Origin: Sapria himalayana
Lineage: Eukaryota > Streptophyta > Magnoliopsida > Malpighiales > Rafflesiaceae
Direction of reading: 5' to 3'
Length of the DNA stretch: 64,000 bases
Assembly (NCBI GenBank): GCA_029783825.1
Contig: JAREIK010000345.1
Span: forward strand, 102,001-166,000
The notes under the pieces were generated by a model. That model was not told the DNA's origin. It saw only the letters and a program-made list of their open reading frames with translations, and made no database searches. The position numbers and the translations under genes are program-made. Below are positions 1-13,140 of this stretch, piece after piece; positions within the stretch are counted from its first letter, which is position 1; each line of letters opens with the position of its first letter.

Positions 1-404
1 GTTGATATTATATGAATTATAGATTGATTACCAAAAAAATAGAAAAACATGAGAAAAAGAATTAATATGAAATTTACTAGTACTAATATTTAGTTCACCA
101 TAAGATCGTTCTTCAATTAGGATCTTAATCTATCAATTCTATTAATTATTAAATTAGGATCTTTCTCCTAGAAAAGAAAAAATGGATGCTCATGCCATCG
201 ATTATGTTTATTTGGGTGCTCCAATACTATTAATTGGTACACATATTACTCACAATAGATCAAGAGGATAATTACAAGTGCATATGTGATGTTCTTTGAG
301 GAGATACTCTTTTTTAAGTACTCAATCCTAGAAGACAAAACTATAGACATTATAGTGATAGGATACTCTTTTTTAAGTGTTTACAATTAGTAATGAGTTT
401 TATA

Positions 405-1560
405 AAGTGTGTACAACTCTAACAGTCATATCATTAAAGCATGTACATATTCTATTTTTTATTTTTTTTACTTTGCGTGTGTATGTGTGTTTGAGAGAGA
501 TATATATCATTCTTTTTCATCTTACAATATCAAATATATATTTCCTCTTGAAGTTTTTCCAAATTTCATTTTCAAAAAAAAGTAACTAAATTTATTAAAT
601 AGTATTATGAACTCACTTGTTTAGCTTGTTTGTGCATATGTGTACTTAAGGTTATTCAGCATAATTCAAATTCATTATAATAGCCTTATAGGTTTTTGTT
701 ACTAATTTCTGAAATATTCACTTTTAGTAGAATTTGTATGTTGCACATTTAGCACATATTTTCTTTTTTTTTATTCACTTATAGGTTTTTGTTAGCACAT
801 ATTTCTAGAAGTTTTACCATTTAGTTTCTTTCCCAATTGGCTTTCTTTCCCAATTATGGTGTGTCTCTAGCTCTAACAATTATGTCATTAGTTCACATAC
901 AAATCTATTTTTATTTTCTTTTACTTTTCATGTGCGTGTGCATGTGTAAATGTATGTGTATGTATTCTTCTTCATCTTGCAAAAATATAATTTAATCTAA
1001 AAAATAGTGTTTTGAAATCACTTGTTTAGTTTGTTTTAATGCATGAGTGCTTATTGCTATTCAAGATATTTTAGATTCCCAATAGTAGTTTAATGTGATA
1101 TCCATTTATGCCTACATTCTCATATATTGACATGTGGTACAAAATTGGATTTTTACATTTATCTCATCTTTGATTTTTAATATGTTGCCAACTTTGGCTT
1201 TTTCCAAATAACATCTTTTTAGTCATCCATTAGCAAATAAATGCCTCTCTAACAAGTAGATTTTTTGGTTGCATACATTTTTAAATTTTTTTTCTTTTCT
1301 TTTCATGTGTGTGTGAGTCAATATTTTGTTTTAAATATTAATTAACATATTTTTCAATAATAGTAGAAACAAACATGCAATTGCCAAATTGTACTAGTTT
1401 TTTTTCGAATTTTTCTTTATATTAATTGTTAACTTGAAATGTAAACAAGAGACATTATTTTTTTATAATTTTGGCTTTTCTATTTTTACGTCATTCATAA
1501 AAAGATAACAGAGTGACAGATTTGTTACTTGTCTGGTATGGTTTTCCACAACTACTTCCT
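405..1560. repeat. Imperfect tandem triplication, about 400-450 bp period
   Basis: Three blocks follow each other with the same order of words. Each has CTCTAAC-A-TNATNTCATTA, then a T-rich run, then a GTGTG-rich run, then TTCATCTT, then CACTTGTTTAG-TTGTTT. The copies begin near 405, 860 and 1240; the third is the most decayed. The short ORF at 377-589 lies inside the first copy and has no recognisable domain. This is probably an old segmental tandem duplication or repeat-element debris; no function is visible. Confidence 0.5.
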
Positions 1561-1593
1561 CAATGTAGCAAACCCTAAAGCTTCCTCTCACGC

Positions 1594-1665
1594 TTCCTCT
1601 CTCTCTCTCTCTCTCTCACTATACACACACACACACACACACACACATTTATTTATTTATTTATT
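1594..1665. repeat. Compound microsatellite (CT)n-(AC)n-(TTTA)n
   Basis: About ten CT units are followed by ACTAT, about thirteen AC units and four to five TTTA units. The 95-codon ORF spanning it owes its length to this low-complexity tract and is not a credible gene. Confidence 0.9.
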
Positions 1666-2139
1666 CATCTCTATAATTTGTATTGTTTCTACAAGAGCAA
1701 GACCTTCTATTATCAAAAATAATAGGACGATATCATATGTAAATCATCAGCTATTATTCATGTTATTTGATAATATTAAATTTTTTTATCATAGTCTTCA
1801 TTATTATGTGTTATAAAATATTTATTTCTATTGGATCTAAACTTTGATTGATAATGAGAATGTTTTTTTTATGCCTTCTCTCAATATTCATGAAGACTTT
1901 GAATTCAAAAATCTCAAGGGAATTTGTTTATGCCATTTATGAAACATGTTCACCTACTTCCTTCATCATTCGTACAATCATGGTCTAGTCCTAATCTCTC
2001 AACTATTAACCATAAATAACTAAGCCTCTTGTAACTAAGTTGTATTAATCATCTTTTTTGTCAAAAATAAAATTAAGTTCATAGATTCAACTTTTATATG
2101 ATCTAGCTTTATTTTATAACTATTATAAAATAGAAGACA

Positions 2140-3444
2140 TATACATATTTTCTATGAGCTACTTAAGTGTGAGTTTAGTTTTTTACTCATGAGCATGTGA
2201 AGCAATAATTAGATGATCAACCTGAGATTAATCAAACTAAGTAATAGCTAATTGATACATAGTTACTAGTCTACTTGTGTCAATCTATTAATCTAAGTAT
2301 GAGTAATATATTTGAACCTTGCAATGTGTATAAGAGAAATTTGGATTTAGCAACCTCGACGTATTCTTTTGGGATGCTTCACTTATATGACGATATTGTT
2401 GATAATATTCCCTTGGGAAATAATAAAATTATTATTACTTTCATATTTCAATATTAAAGAGTCAACTCATAAGTGTATGTTAGTAAATAATGTATTAGAC
2501 TGATCCATCATGAGAATACTATATAAATTATAAGTCATATGTATTTCTCAACTTAGTAATGCCTTATATATGTCCTTTGACATAACAATACCATAGGTCC
2601 CTAGATGAAAATATTTATGTTTTAACATAACTCAATATCATTTATAAGATAGAGTGATAATACATGCTATAGTTGAACAAATAATAAATCATGTAGAGAG
2701 ACGTAAGTGGTTGAAAGGGATTTGTCCATCTTTTTAGAAAGATATCCATGGGCCCCTTGAAATGTGAGACTAGAAAAGTAAGGTCGTGCTCAAATAAATT
2801 AATAAGGATATTAATATCATTTATATTATCAGTTCACATGGAGCAGAGATTAAGAAATTACATGAGTGAACTTTACAAAGGTGACTTAATCTAAGTCTTG
2901 TGTTCAATAATGATATCTTTAGACAAATAAACTATGACATTTATTATGGATTTGGTTAAGGCCAACTATTGATATCTATATAATTTGGGTGGATATAATA
3001 TTTCGTTAGAGGCTGTTTATGATCTATGCAATCAAAATGAGTTAATAATATAATATTGAATTAGGCTTAAAATTAATATTTAAGAATTAAGTGATCTTCA
3101 TTTAATGAAATGAAGACCATCCATTTTAAATGGAGAGATACAACTAGGGTTTCAAGGAGACTCAACTTTGTGCTAGCACACTCATCTCCTTCTCAATTTC
3201 CAAGAGGGCATATTTGTGTGGATGACTACAAAGGAGTGACCTCATAGTGCCTTTTAGTTTAGCAAGGAGCCATAGACGCATGCTTGAGGCTGTGGAACAA
3301 GTATTTTCTAGCATGAATAATATATTCTTCTATGACTAAGTCATCTAACTAGATCACATAGATCCTTAGTCAATCTAAAATGTGATTTATTTTTTTTGTT
3401 TTGATGTGCAAATTTGTTTATTCACCCTCAAAACAACCCAATTG
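2140..3444 (+). mobile_element. Copia-like LTR (solo or 5' LTR), start uncertain
   Basis: The block ends at 3444 or a few bases before, where TTGTGATATCAAAGATTATG starts. That sequence resembles the tRNA-iMet primer-binding site TGGTATCAGAGC typical of plant Ty1/copia elements. Its first 270 bases reappear as a diverged direct copy at 10765-11010 (shared words GATCAACCTGAGATT, TTGGATTTAGCA, TTCACTTATATGA). It has no coding capacity. The left edge is set only by where the repeat similarity begins. It could be a solo LTR, or the 5' LTR of a decayed 8-kb element whose other LTR is the copy near 10.8 kb. No coding motif supports the latter. Confidence 0.4.
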
Positions 3445-3446
3445 TG

Positions 3447-3464
3447 ATATCAAAGATTATGACC
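3447..3464 (+). other. Primer-binding-site-like sequence (tRNA-iMet type)
   Basis: TGATATCAAAGATTATGA follows an LTR-like block and matches the plant copia PBS consensus TGGTATCAGAGC with a few changes. Position and resemblance are seen in the sequence; priming function is inferred and long dead. Confidence 0.35.
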
Positions 3465-3469
3465 TTGAT

Positions 3470-4950
3470 CAGTATATTTTATTTTTTTAATGGTAGATTA
3501 ATATGTTTCTTGTGTTAAAGATCACATCTTTATGTGTAAATGATGCATATGATTTGTATAGTTCATTAAAAGATATCTTTATGCATAGTTGATGAATACG
3601 AACATATATGATTCTGTAAAAAGTAGTTTTAATTCTAGAATCATGCGTAACAGTAATGTTATACATAATTATATTACTCTAATTAACATGATCTAGAGTT
3701 TATTTGTGAGTAGTATTTTTTGAAAGTCGACAATGTAATGCAGATAGATGTCATGACATGAAATAGTAGTTATGTGTGTACAATTTTGTGTGTGTGATGT
3801 CGATGCCCACATCATTGACATATGTGTAGTATGGGAATAGTGAAATTATTGTTATAATGTGCATCGTCAAACAATGAGTATGATGCACTTGTGTGCAAGC
3901 CACAATGATGAACACTTAAGAGATTAATTAAAAAATTAGAATTAAGCTAATGGTAAGTTTTTAATAAATCTTTTATCTCCACAATGATTTAAAAATGTAA
4001 ATTATATAAATACGTTGAAAAGTATCTCAATATATTTTGGAAGTTAAAAGTGAATATACTATTTTTTAAAGCTCTCACCCAAATATCAAACTATGTGAAA
4101 TTTATGAAAGACATAATAAGTAGTAAGTAAAAATTAAAAATATACAAGCTCGTGAATATGAATGAGAAGTATAGTGTAATCATTAAAAGAAAACTTCTGA
4201 GGAAAAAGGGCACTAGAAGTTTTAGTATATATTGCACTATTCGAGATCATACCTTTCAAAAAATATTGTATGATTTGGTATCAAGTATCAATTTGATGGT
4301 CCTATCAATTGTGTGAAAATTGAATCTTGGAAAAATTATTCTAATATCTCTTTCACTCCAAATAACAGATTAAAAATTCGATTGTTAGGATGATATTATA
4401 AAAAATATATTGGTTAAGATGGGTATATCTATTTTTCTAATAGATTTCATCATATTGAAGATGAAAGATGATAACTATGCGCCATTATTGGGACAATCAT
4501 TTTTGGTCATGGGATTAAGCCCTTATCAACATCAAGTAATAGGAGTTCACTCTCCATGTCAATGATCAACATGTAAAGTTTAACATTTCAAATGGCTTAT
4601 AGGGTTTAGATAGTAATTACATATGGCATTGAAGAATAAACAATCTCTTTTATGCAACAATGAAACAAAAGGTAGATTTCTGATAGAAATATTTTATAGA
4701 AAACTATTGGATGGATGAAGATGAAGAAGATAAAGAAGAAGAACTTTTAAGCTAGATTAGAGACAAAGTAAAGAAATATGAAAATGATGAACCATTTTGA
4801 AGTTGCTAAAATGAAAAAATAGAGAAAAATGACTACTATGAGGTCATGGAATTCTTCGAATCTAAGATCTCGGAAGAATCTTATGTTGATAAATCCAAGA
4901 AAGCTGAGAGAACATTAAAGAGAGACCTAATAGAAGACAAATTTGTGGCT
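3470..4950. other. AT-rich non-coding stretch, no gene seen
   Basis: I looked for retroelement motifs (reverse transcriptase YVDD/FMDD, integrase, RNase H) and for exons on both strands and saw none. It is probably decayed repeat interior, given the LTR-like block just upstream. Confidence 0.4.
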
Positions 4951-5292
4951 ATGCACACTACCTAGAATTTGGTATTATAAAATGAAGATGGTCAAGGAAA
5001 GCTTGAAGACAAAATCATGGTTTTGTAGAGCACCATGAATTTGGTGTTACATAATGAAAATGGTAAAGGAAAGTTTGAATAGAAAGTGTGATTATGGTCT
5101 AGTGTCATAACTTTGAGGATACATAATGAATTAGTTCATTAGAATTTTGAAATCAAATCTTCAACTTTGGAGTTAAAGATTAGAAAAGGTAAGAAAAAAC
5201 TTCAAGACAATGCCATGACTATGCACAATGTCATAACTTTGGATAATAGAATAGATTGGGCAAAGAAAAACTTCAATACAAAGTGATAACTT
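4951..5292 (+). repeat. Degenerate tandem repeat, about 75-bp unit
   Basis: Units starting near 4954, 5029 and 5216, with a weaker one near 5104, share GAATTTGGTNTTA-ATAATGAA-ATGGT-AAGGAAAG followed by an A-rich GAAGACAAA run. The period is a multiple of three and the reading is Glu/Lys-rich, so it may derive from a coiled-coil-like coding repeat. The + strand ORF at 5256-5438 starts at its end. No protein family was recognised. Confidence 0.45.
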
Positions 5293-5438
5293 TACTCAGT
5301 CCCACAACTGTAGGGATCCATAAAGAAAAGGGACAAACCAGCTCAAAAAAAGAAGCCACAAAACCCACACAAGTCATAGCATCATCCAATGAAGAAAAGG
5401 CCCAAGGAACCAGTGTAGCTGAAGTAGAATCAAAGTAA

Positions 5439-6890
5439 GAAACCAATAAGAAGTAAGTAAAATAATATATTAAGAAGTTAGTGTGGACATTAATATCTTA
5501 TAAGGAGAAAAATAAGATTTAATGGTCTGGCTATAGACATTAAATATAGCACTACTTTAGAGGCACCCAAAAATATTTTCCCGCATGTGTGATGTAATAA
5601 GCATAAATATACACCATGTAAATGAGTATACACATCCAATGACCCATGAGTATAGTCACAAAACTCAAGTACCACCACAATTATCAATATGTCATGTTGA
5701 AGTTTTTTGGCAATTTTTAGACCCTATGACACTCTAACCTCATTGTAGAATTTATTATAGATATTGAAAAATATGTTTTTTAAAGGAGAAGATATTGCTC
5801 ATGGATGAGCAATTATTTTATTGTGGGAATTTGCTCATTGTTCAAACTATAGAATATTCTAATATTTTTTTATGGTTTAAGATGATGTGTAGGCATGAAA
5901 TATAGATATTATAGATTGATTTTATGAATTTAGAGTTTTGGTGAGTTTTGATGAATATTCATAAAATCAATAGATTTTTGGTGAGTTTTGATGAATAATC
6001 CTTCCACTATGCAAAATATTCTTATTGATTATGATGTTATCATGGAGTCATAATCATCATAAAATTTAAATAGGTAAGACATTAATTCTACAACAAAACA
6101 AACTAGTACTAGTTTCCATTGATGCTCAAGATCATAGACAAGTCCAAGCACTATGATTTTATCTTTAATATGGCCTAGGCCAAACTTATGGCAATTATTC
6201 ATATATTATCGAAATGCAAGAAGTGTCATGGCCACTCATACTATCATGGACACTTAAGACATATGAAGGGAAAATATTATGTCACATCCATTTCTTAGTG
6301 TCATTGCTACAATATATTACTAGCACAATGACCATATAATGATCAAAAAAGACCAACATCAATGCCATAGCTATTTCATAGCACTGTGAACATATAACAA
6401 AATGAGATTCCCTTCACCATGTTGTGAACTTTCCTAGCACCTATGAAGAATAGAAAGACAAATACATGAAGTCGTATCCACATTATAGTATTTTGATTTC
6501 ATGTTATGGATACATTACACTCAAGTCAAGGGTGTTTTATAGTGTAATGACTTCATATTACAAAAAGATTAAGAGATATTCCAAAGTCATGCTCATTTTC
6601 TAGAATGGTTACCTCAAGCTAAAGAGACAAAGGTTAATATTACTACTTTTTTTTAAAAGCTATGACTTAGTACTTGGAGTAATATAGAATTGTCCAAGTA
6701 TAAATATGGAAGATAGAAAAATTCAAATGAAACTCTCAATTCTTCTTCCTCTCTCTCCACTCAAGAAAAATCATAGTAACTACTAAACTCTAGGAATGAA
6801 TTTCATACTTCTTAGGGGTTCCATGAGCAAGCATGGAATGTGATACTTAATGAAGTCTCTAGATTTTAGAGGCATAGCTCTCAAACCCCC
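5439..6890. other. Non-coding stretch with a short inverted and direct repeat
   Basis: No gene is recognised. Near 5912-5930 and 5954-5974 the words GATTGATTTTATGAA and ATTCATAAAATCAAT form a small inverted repeat. TTTTTGGTGAGTTTTGATGAAT occurs twice between 5935 and 5998. The rest is AT-rich unique-looking sequence. Confidence 0.4.
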
Positions 6891-6893
6891 ACA

Positions 6894-6917
6894 CCCCCCC
6901 CCCCCCCCCCCCCCCCC
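6894..6917. repeat. Poly(C) tract of 24
   Basis: An uninterrupted run of 24 C follows CCCCCACA. Homopolymers of this length are prone to length error in sequencing, so the exact count is unsafe. Confidence 0.85.
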
Positions 6918-7204
6918 ATCCCACTTTCCTCTTTATGATAGATTCGAGAATTTTTACCAATGAATGAGATATTTGTGGATTTGTAAATTTATATATGTGA
7001 TGTGACATAAGTTTATATTTATTAATGGATGTGTTTGATTTACATTGTATTATTGATATTGATAGATGGGTGTTTAAATAGAACTTGAACTAAGGTTTTG
7101 ACTATTGGTGAGTTTGTGTGAGATTCTCATGATAGATGGTGATAGATAAACTATGAAGGTCATTCAAACATATGGTAGGAATAGAATGATAGCACTTTTG
7201 ATAG

Positions 7205-7590
7205 TAATGCATGAAATAAACTTATATGTTAAAACCTAAAATTTAGATATGTTAATCATTGCGAGTATGAAACTTACAAAGTTAAAAGTATAGATGCTTT
7301 AACATACTAATATATTGTACATATCTTAAAAGTATTAGTTCTCAATTAGGTTTAAAATTATATAATATATTATTTTTAAGGATTTAGATTTAGTGTCAGA
7401 TTCATATCATCACCAAGGAGGAAGGTGAGAGATGATACTCAGGACATGCATGAGTATGTTGTGACTTATAAGGTAGTGATAGTGCTTGCGAGTAATTTTT
7501 TCTAATGTGATTCCTACTAGTGAAGCTTGATAAAGATATGTTAATTATGTAAGTATCGAGCTTATGAGGATGAAAAAAACTTAGTGAGAA
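7205..7590 (+). repeat. LTR-like inverted repeat, left arm
   Basis: This block reappears in reverse complement at about 8890-9255. Shared stretches in order are TTAAAACCTAAAATT, TTAATCATT-CGAGTATGA, CATATCTTAAAAG, CATGAGT-GTTGTGACTT and TTAATTATGT. Just downstream, at 7695-7710, TTGTATCAGGGCTAA resembles a tRNA-iMet PBS, which suggests the arm is part of an LTR. No ORF is present. Confidence 0.5.
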
Positions 7591-7693
7591 AGGCTCTCAC
7601 AAGTTCATACAAACTCTCTTTGGAGTCACGAGATATGTACTAGAACTAATTTCCTGCTTTATTTCTTAATAAATATGGAAATATATATAACTT

Positions 7694-7710
7694 TATTGTA
7701 TCAGGGCTAA
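7694..7710 (+). other. Second PBS-like sequence
   Basis: TTGTATCAGGGCTAACTC lies about 100 bases beyond the left inverted arm and resembles TGGTATCAGAGC. If real, the sequence ending near 7693 is an LTR and the sequence after it is retroelement interior. No pol motif was found downstream, so this is weak. Confidence 0.25.
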
Positions 7711-8889
7711 CTCTAATCATCTTTACAATATATTATAGATCCAAAAATATCACGACATATCCATTAGGATCGTCTAATAACCTTTCTCTATATTAGTGTT
7801 GTTAAACTATTACTATTAGACATAACTTTAACTCATAACAATTGGCTTTCACTGGTTGTATCTTAATACTAAAAAACTATCAATATTTGTTGGCTTCCAA
7901 TAATCTCTCTAAGTGTTGTGGTGGATAGATTATTGGGAAACTTTCTCATTATAGCCTTGTGCCTCTCTATTACTATCAGTTACCTCTATGGGCTATTTGT
8001 CAGCTCTAAATTATAAAATAGTTCTTCTTGTTCTCTCTATGTAGAGGCCTAGAGAGATAACCCCCCTAGAACTTTTGCTCATAAAATGTGGGATAAAAAA
8101 GAATAAAATTGGATAAGTAAAATACAAATTTCAATATTTCTATGATTCAAATAAGGTAACAAGAAAAACTATTGGACCTAGGAAAATTATCAAAATAGTT
8201 TAATATAAGCTACTAAAAATGACTTATCCTTTCTCATGAATAATTATGTCAAGCCACATTGACCAACCAAACTAAATAATTATCTGTAATGATGCCAAAA
8301 ACTTATTGTAAAAATATTATGCTTCTCAATATTATTAGTTTGATAATGTCTAAAATGCTTGTTAGTGAGAGTATCTCATCAATAAAGATTCACAAGTATA
8401 TAAATATTATGTGTAGTAAAGGTGATTTTTGTCCGAATATTGATCTAGTAAAGATTGTATTATGAGCTTGGTCAATCAATATATAGATAACACAATTCTA
8501 GTATATGAGATATTTTGGGGCCCCAACACGCCTTTTTGATCATGAGGTTTTCCTATTTGATTCATATGATACATATTCAAATAGCCCAATTTATATTAGG
8601 TTTGGATAAGTGGAGATTGGGTTATTGTAAACTACTCTTTTACCCTAATGAAGATTGGATTTTTAATAAGTTTATCACTATCAAACTCATTCCAACAACA
8701 GTCCCCCCATAGTTGTTTCTTTGGTACTTATCACCATAATAATAAATCATCTCTACTCGAGATTCATTCACAAGTTCATACCTTTTAGGCAACTCTTCAA
8801 TATCCCTTCATGATTGATTCATATGTATATTCTGATTATTTTTTCTAAGGTGTTATAAAGACAAAAAATTAATATACTTTATACGTATT
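7711..8889. other. Spacer between LTR-like arms, no gene seen
   Basis: The spacer between the two inverted arms has no convincing ORF. The 65-codon ORF at 8515-8712 has no recognisable domain. It contains short CTCTCTATG-type words and AT-rich sequence only. Confidence 0.35.
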
Positions 8890-9255
8890 TATACTTTTAG
8901 CTTCATAAGTGTCATAGTCACATAATTAACAAATACTTACCTCAAATCTCACCAATGAGAACCATACAAGTTAAAGGAACTCAAAGGGTTGTCACCACCT
9001 TGCAAGTCACAACGACTCATGTAAGTCTTGAGAATTATCTATCATTATTTTCTACAGAAATGATGTGACTGATACACTAAAAGTGAAAACATTAAGATGA
9101 TACTTTATAAAATATCAATATCAATCAAGAACTAGTTCTTTTAAGATATGTATAATAGAATTATATGTAAAATCATTCATGTTTTCAACTTTATGAGTGT
9201 CATACTCATAATGATTAAAATAACTTAATTTTAGGTTTTAATTTATAGGTTTGTC
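8890..9255 (-). repeat. LTR-like inverted repeat, right arm
   Basis: This is the reverse-complement partner of 7205-7590, diverged by substitutions and small gaps. The two arms are about 1.3 kb apart. Two oppositely oriented LTRs of the same family arise from independent nested insertions or from an inversion; the sequence does not say which. Confidence 0.5.
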
Positions 9256-9838
9256 TCATGCATCATAGTTGGATGGGTTATCACTTCTTTCCTATCAAAT
9301 ATATGAGTGTGCCTCATAGTTTATATATCAGCATATACCAAAATAATATGCACAAACCTACCAATAATAATATACCTAATTCAAGTTCTTTTTTATCATT
9401 ATTTCTATCAATTTTTATTCTACAACATAATTCAAACTTATCAATTACTCATAAAATCATTCATAAATCATATAAATCATAATTACACAAACTCTAGACA
9501 TCTTGGGAATTTGAAAATATTTTCTAGGATAGTTTTCATGCTTTGATTTTGGTCTTGTAGTGTGAATACAAAGAAGAAAGAATAATAATCTATAAGTTTA
9601 TTCTCTCTCTTTTTTTATTCTATATAATTTAGACCTTTATCTAAGTAGAAGTTTGTGACTTTAGGAAAATACCATGAGTTTGAACTTGGTCTCATGAACT
9701 CAAGGTTGTAACTCTAGGAAGTTGTCATGGATTTTGAATACATCTTAATTTTTCTACAAAACGAAGTTATGGTGTTGAGAATTTTTCATGACTTATGCGT
9801 TTTGTCTATGTAACTTAAAGCTACTACACTAAATAGTA

Positions 9839-10072
9839 TTGGCTCTAGCTTTGATCTTTTTTTACATCAAATAACCTAATTTTAGGAATTACAATGGCTT
9901 TAACTTTTGATCTTTCTTTTGCATCAAATGGCCTAATATTATGAATTTTCATAGCTTTATCTTTGACCATTCTTTTATATCAAATGGTCATAGTCTTAAG
10001 AATAGCCATCACATTGGCTTTGGTCTTTTTTTTGTATCAAATTTCTGTGGTATCGAGAATAGTCATGATTTT
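9839..10072 (+). repeat. Four tandem units of about 57-60 bp
   Basis: Units begin at about 9839, 9895, 9952 and 10013. Each has T-GCTTT--CTTTGATC, a T run, CATCAAATGGCCTAAT and a short TTNNGAATNNNCAT tail. The copies are diverged. The preceding 200 bases carry related CATGA/GACTT words. No coding potential was recognised. Confidence 0.6.
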
Positions 10073-10764
10073 GATAATTACATAGAAGTAGTCACACTCG
10101 AGTAATATGCTCTGTAATTTTTTGTAGCCCAAAAGTCATGGCTTTGGTAAAATTTCATGGTTTTGACTTGAGAATAAAAAACTATGATAAAATAAGGTTG
10201 TAGTAGTTGAAAGTGGGCGTAACTTTTAGTACTATTGGGATAGTTAGTTACTATGAAGTGAAATTTATATAAATCATTTATTATTATGAGATAAATGTTG
10301 CTACAACTCCAAAATAATATCACAATAAAAAAATTTATGTTATGCAGTTGAAGGATTATTCTAATGGGATGGTATAGTCATGATGTATAAAAATTTATAA
10401 AACTAAATAAATAGAGTTATGGCCTAGAATGGATGCCAAAACTGCTCAAAAAATTATATATCACCAAGTTGCTAATTACCTAAAAAAAATTTTGATTTCA
10501 CGATTATTCAAAGAAATCTACTAAAAACTCTAAAGTCATAAAATCAATATATTTTTGGCCTATTTTTCATGCTTATACAACATATTATATCATCTCAAAT
10601 ATCTAAGAATGTTTTATAATTTTTATACCAATCACGTAAGAAAGTCAAAATAGTGGTATTGTGTTTACTATGGTTGGTGATTGTTATTTAATAATAAAAA
10701 AAATAGTGGAAACCATTATAGGAATAATCTATTAAAAATTGAAAACTTATACATATTTGTTATG

Positions 10765-11010
10765 GGTTATTTTAATGAGAGTTTAGTTTTTAAGCCATGG
10801 GTATGTGGAGTAGTTGTTACATGATCAACCTGAGATTGATTTAGATGAGTGATTGGTAATTGATATATTGTTACTAATCTACCTAAGTTAATTTATTGAT
10901 TTTAGTATGATCAATATATTTTATCCTTAAAAGGTCTACAAGAAGGCTTTGGATTTAGCATCATCAATGTATTCTTTAGTGATGTTTCACTTATATGATC
11001 ATATTACACA
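10765..11010 (+). repeat. Partial second copy of the 2140-2410 LTR-like block
   Basis: It aligns along its length with 2140-2410, in the same orientation, about 8.6 kb away. After 11010 the similarity stops, so it is either a truncated LTR or an independent fragment of the same family. Confidence 0.55.
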
Positions 11011-12930
11011 ATTTTTAAAATATAGAATAATTGATCAAGATGATGATACGTTCTATGTTGCCTAGACACATATATGTAAGAGGATTGATGAGATGATATT
11101 TATATTGATGGATTTGATTATGCTTAGGAGATGAGTGGATTAGATTCACAATATTCTTGCCTTGTCTTCCTTTGAAGCGTGAAAATGATACATTATTTTG
11201 AAAAAAAAAATCTTCAATGAGAGTAATGTCGCACCACCAGTCTCATTATGGTCAATAAAGTACTATAGTTTTTTATTTGCATGGTGTTAATAATAGAGCA
11301 TGGAGGAGTCATTATAAAGGGAAGAAGTAGATAGTAACTTTCTTTGGTTGTGGGAGAATGAAAAAAAAACATGAGAGGTGTTGTTATTTGCATCAAAAGT
11401 TATGGTAGATATTTCATGGTTGAAAGGTTCTTCTATTGTAGGTTGTAAAATGTACCCATGCTAGATCTTCTTGGTGTACACTCACCTGTCTCATTATACT
11501 TACTCAACAAAAGTGTTCTAGACATCTTTCTTGATTGGCTATGAGCTCTAGTAGAGTTGCTTCTACTAAAGGTTCTTATATTACTCTTTCTTTTCTCTAA
11601 CTCATTTTGGACTCTTTGATTATTGGCTCATGCACTAACACTAATGCAAAAGGTAATCATTCTTTATTATTCTTTTTTTTTCATTATTGACAATGACATT
11701 AATGTATGGGGCATTAAGAATGAAAATATCAATGATGGATTTGTCCTTTTTCTACTAGTTCTTTTTATACCATACCTTTGTCAAAATTTGTTTTGAGTCA
11801 CTTTTCTTTTGCTAAAAAACCAAAAGTGGAAGCTTCAACAATAGACGAGTCCCATGTTCCCCCCCCCCCCATGGGTGGGTCTTTCCTTATGCAATATCAC
11901 ATGTATAATCTAATATAATTTATCTTAGTAATAATTTTTATGGACACGAAAATATAATATAAAATTTATTTGAATAATAAAAATTATAATAGTTATCAAA
12001 ATATAATTTCAAATCAATGTAGTAAATTTTAAAGCATTATAAAAATCATAAAAAATAATAAATAATATAAACATTAAAAAGATATAAAAAATCATATGAA
12101 ATTATTAAATATAAATATCATAAATTTTATAATTATTTTAAATAAATAATTAACAAAATAATATAGAATTATAAAAATGATAAAAATTATCATTCTTATA
12201 AAAAATATATAAATTATATAAAAATATGTAACAAAATTTAAAACAAATTTAAAAATTATTTATTTTTTGAACTCATATTTTTTAGAAATTTAAATTTGAT
12301 TTTTTTGATAAAAAATCCATTCTTGGTATTTTTTATAAATTTCCTTTACTTTATAAATATGCCAAATTAAATAATTTTATAATTTATAGGTTATAATTTT
12401 CTACTATTTTAAATTTAAAACTTTTAAAAAAAGTTACAATTTTTAAAATTATTTAATTTACAAACTTATATTTTTCTTCCTTTTTTTTCAAGACCCTTTG
12501 TTTGTAAGATATGTATTAATTTTTTGAGTTCTCCATGAAGAAATATAATTTTGACATCTAATTATTGTAATTATAAATCATATGGAGCAAACATAATTAG
12601 GGCTACTCAAAATGTTGTTAGTCAAATAAAAGAAGAAAATATTTTATTGAAATTGATGCATTCTTTTTTAACATATCATTTGACTACTAGTAGTGAGCTA
12701 TACTATTTGATTTTGTTAGAATTTTTTATCTATGTATATATACTGAATAGGTTGAATGTAACATCAATAGATTGTGTAAAACATAATACAATATCACAAG
12801 GAACAAGAAGAATACAATACCACAACAACAAACACCAATTTTAATGTGGTTCACTAGCATTTAATATGACTAGTTACATTCACCTGAAAAGTGTATAGTG
12901 CTTGTAGATTTATTAACCTTGAATATTTTA
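11011..12930. other. AT-rich intergenic sequence, no gene seen
   Basis: It includes a 12-base poly(C) at 11859-11870 flanked by CCCATG and CATGGG. From 11900 to 12480 it is extremely AT-rich. Near 12830 the text CAATTTTAATGTGGTTCACTA resembles a word common in plant copia LTRs (ACGTGGTTCGG). ORFs here are short and featureless. Confidence 0.4.
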
Positions 12931-12938
12931 GTATATAA

Positions 12939-13136
12939 TTGAGAGAGAGAGAGAGAGAGAAGAAGAAGAAGAAGAATAGAGTGCTTATTGTCTGATTATG
13001 AATATTATATATATATAATGAAATATAATTATATATATGTACTAAGTGTCTATACTCGCGCACACACATTCATATACTACAACACACACACATACATACA
13101 CTATAATACACACACACACACACATATATACATGCA
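12939..13136. repeat. (GA)n/(GAA)n and (CA)n microsatellite cluster
   Basis: (GA)n at 12940-12960 passes into AGAAGA units to 12977, then AT-rich sequence, then interrupted CA repeats from 13058 to 13136. They directly abut the left terminus of a CACTA element. Confidence 0.85.
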
Positions 13137-13140
13137 TACA

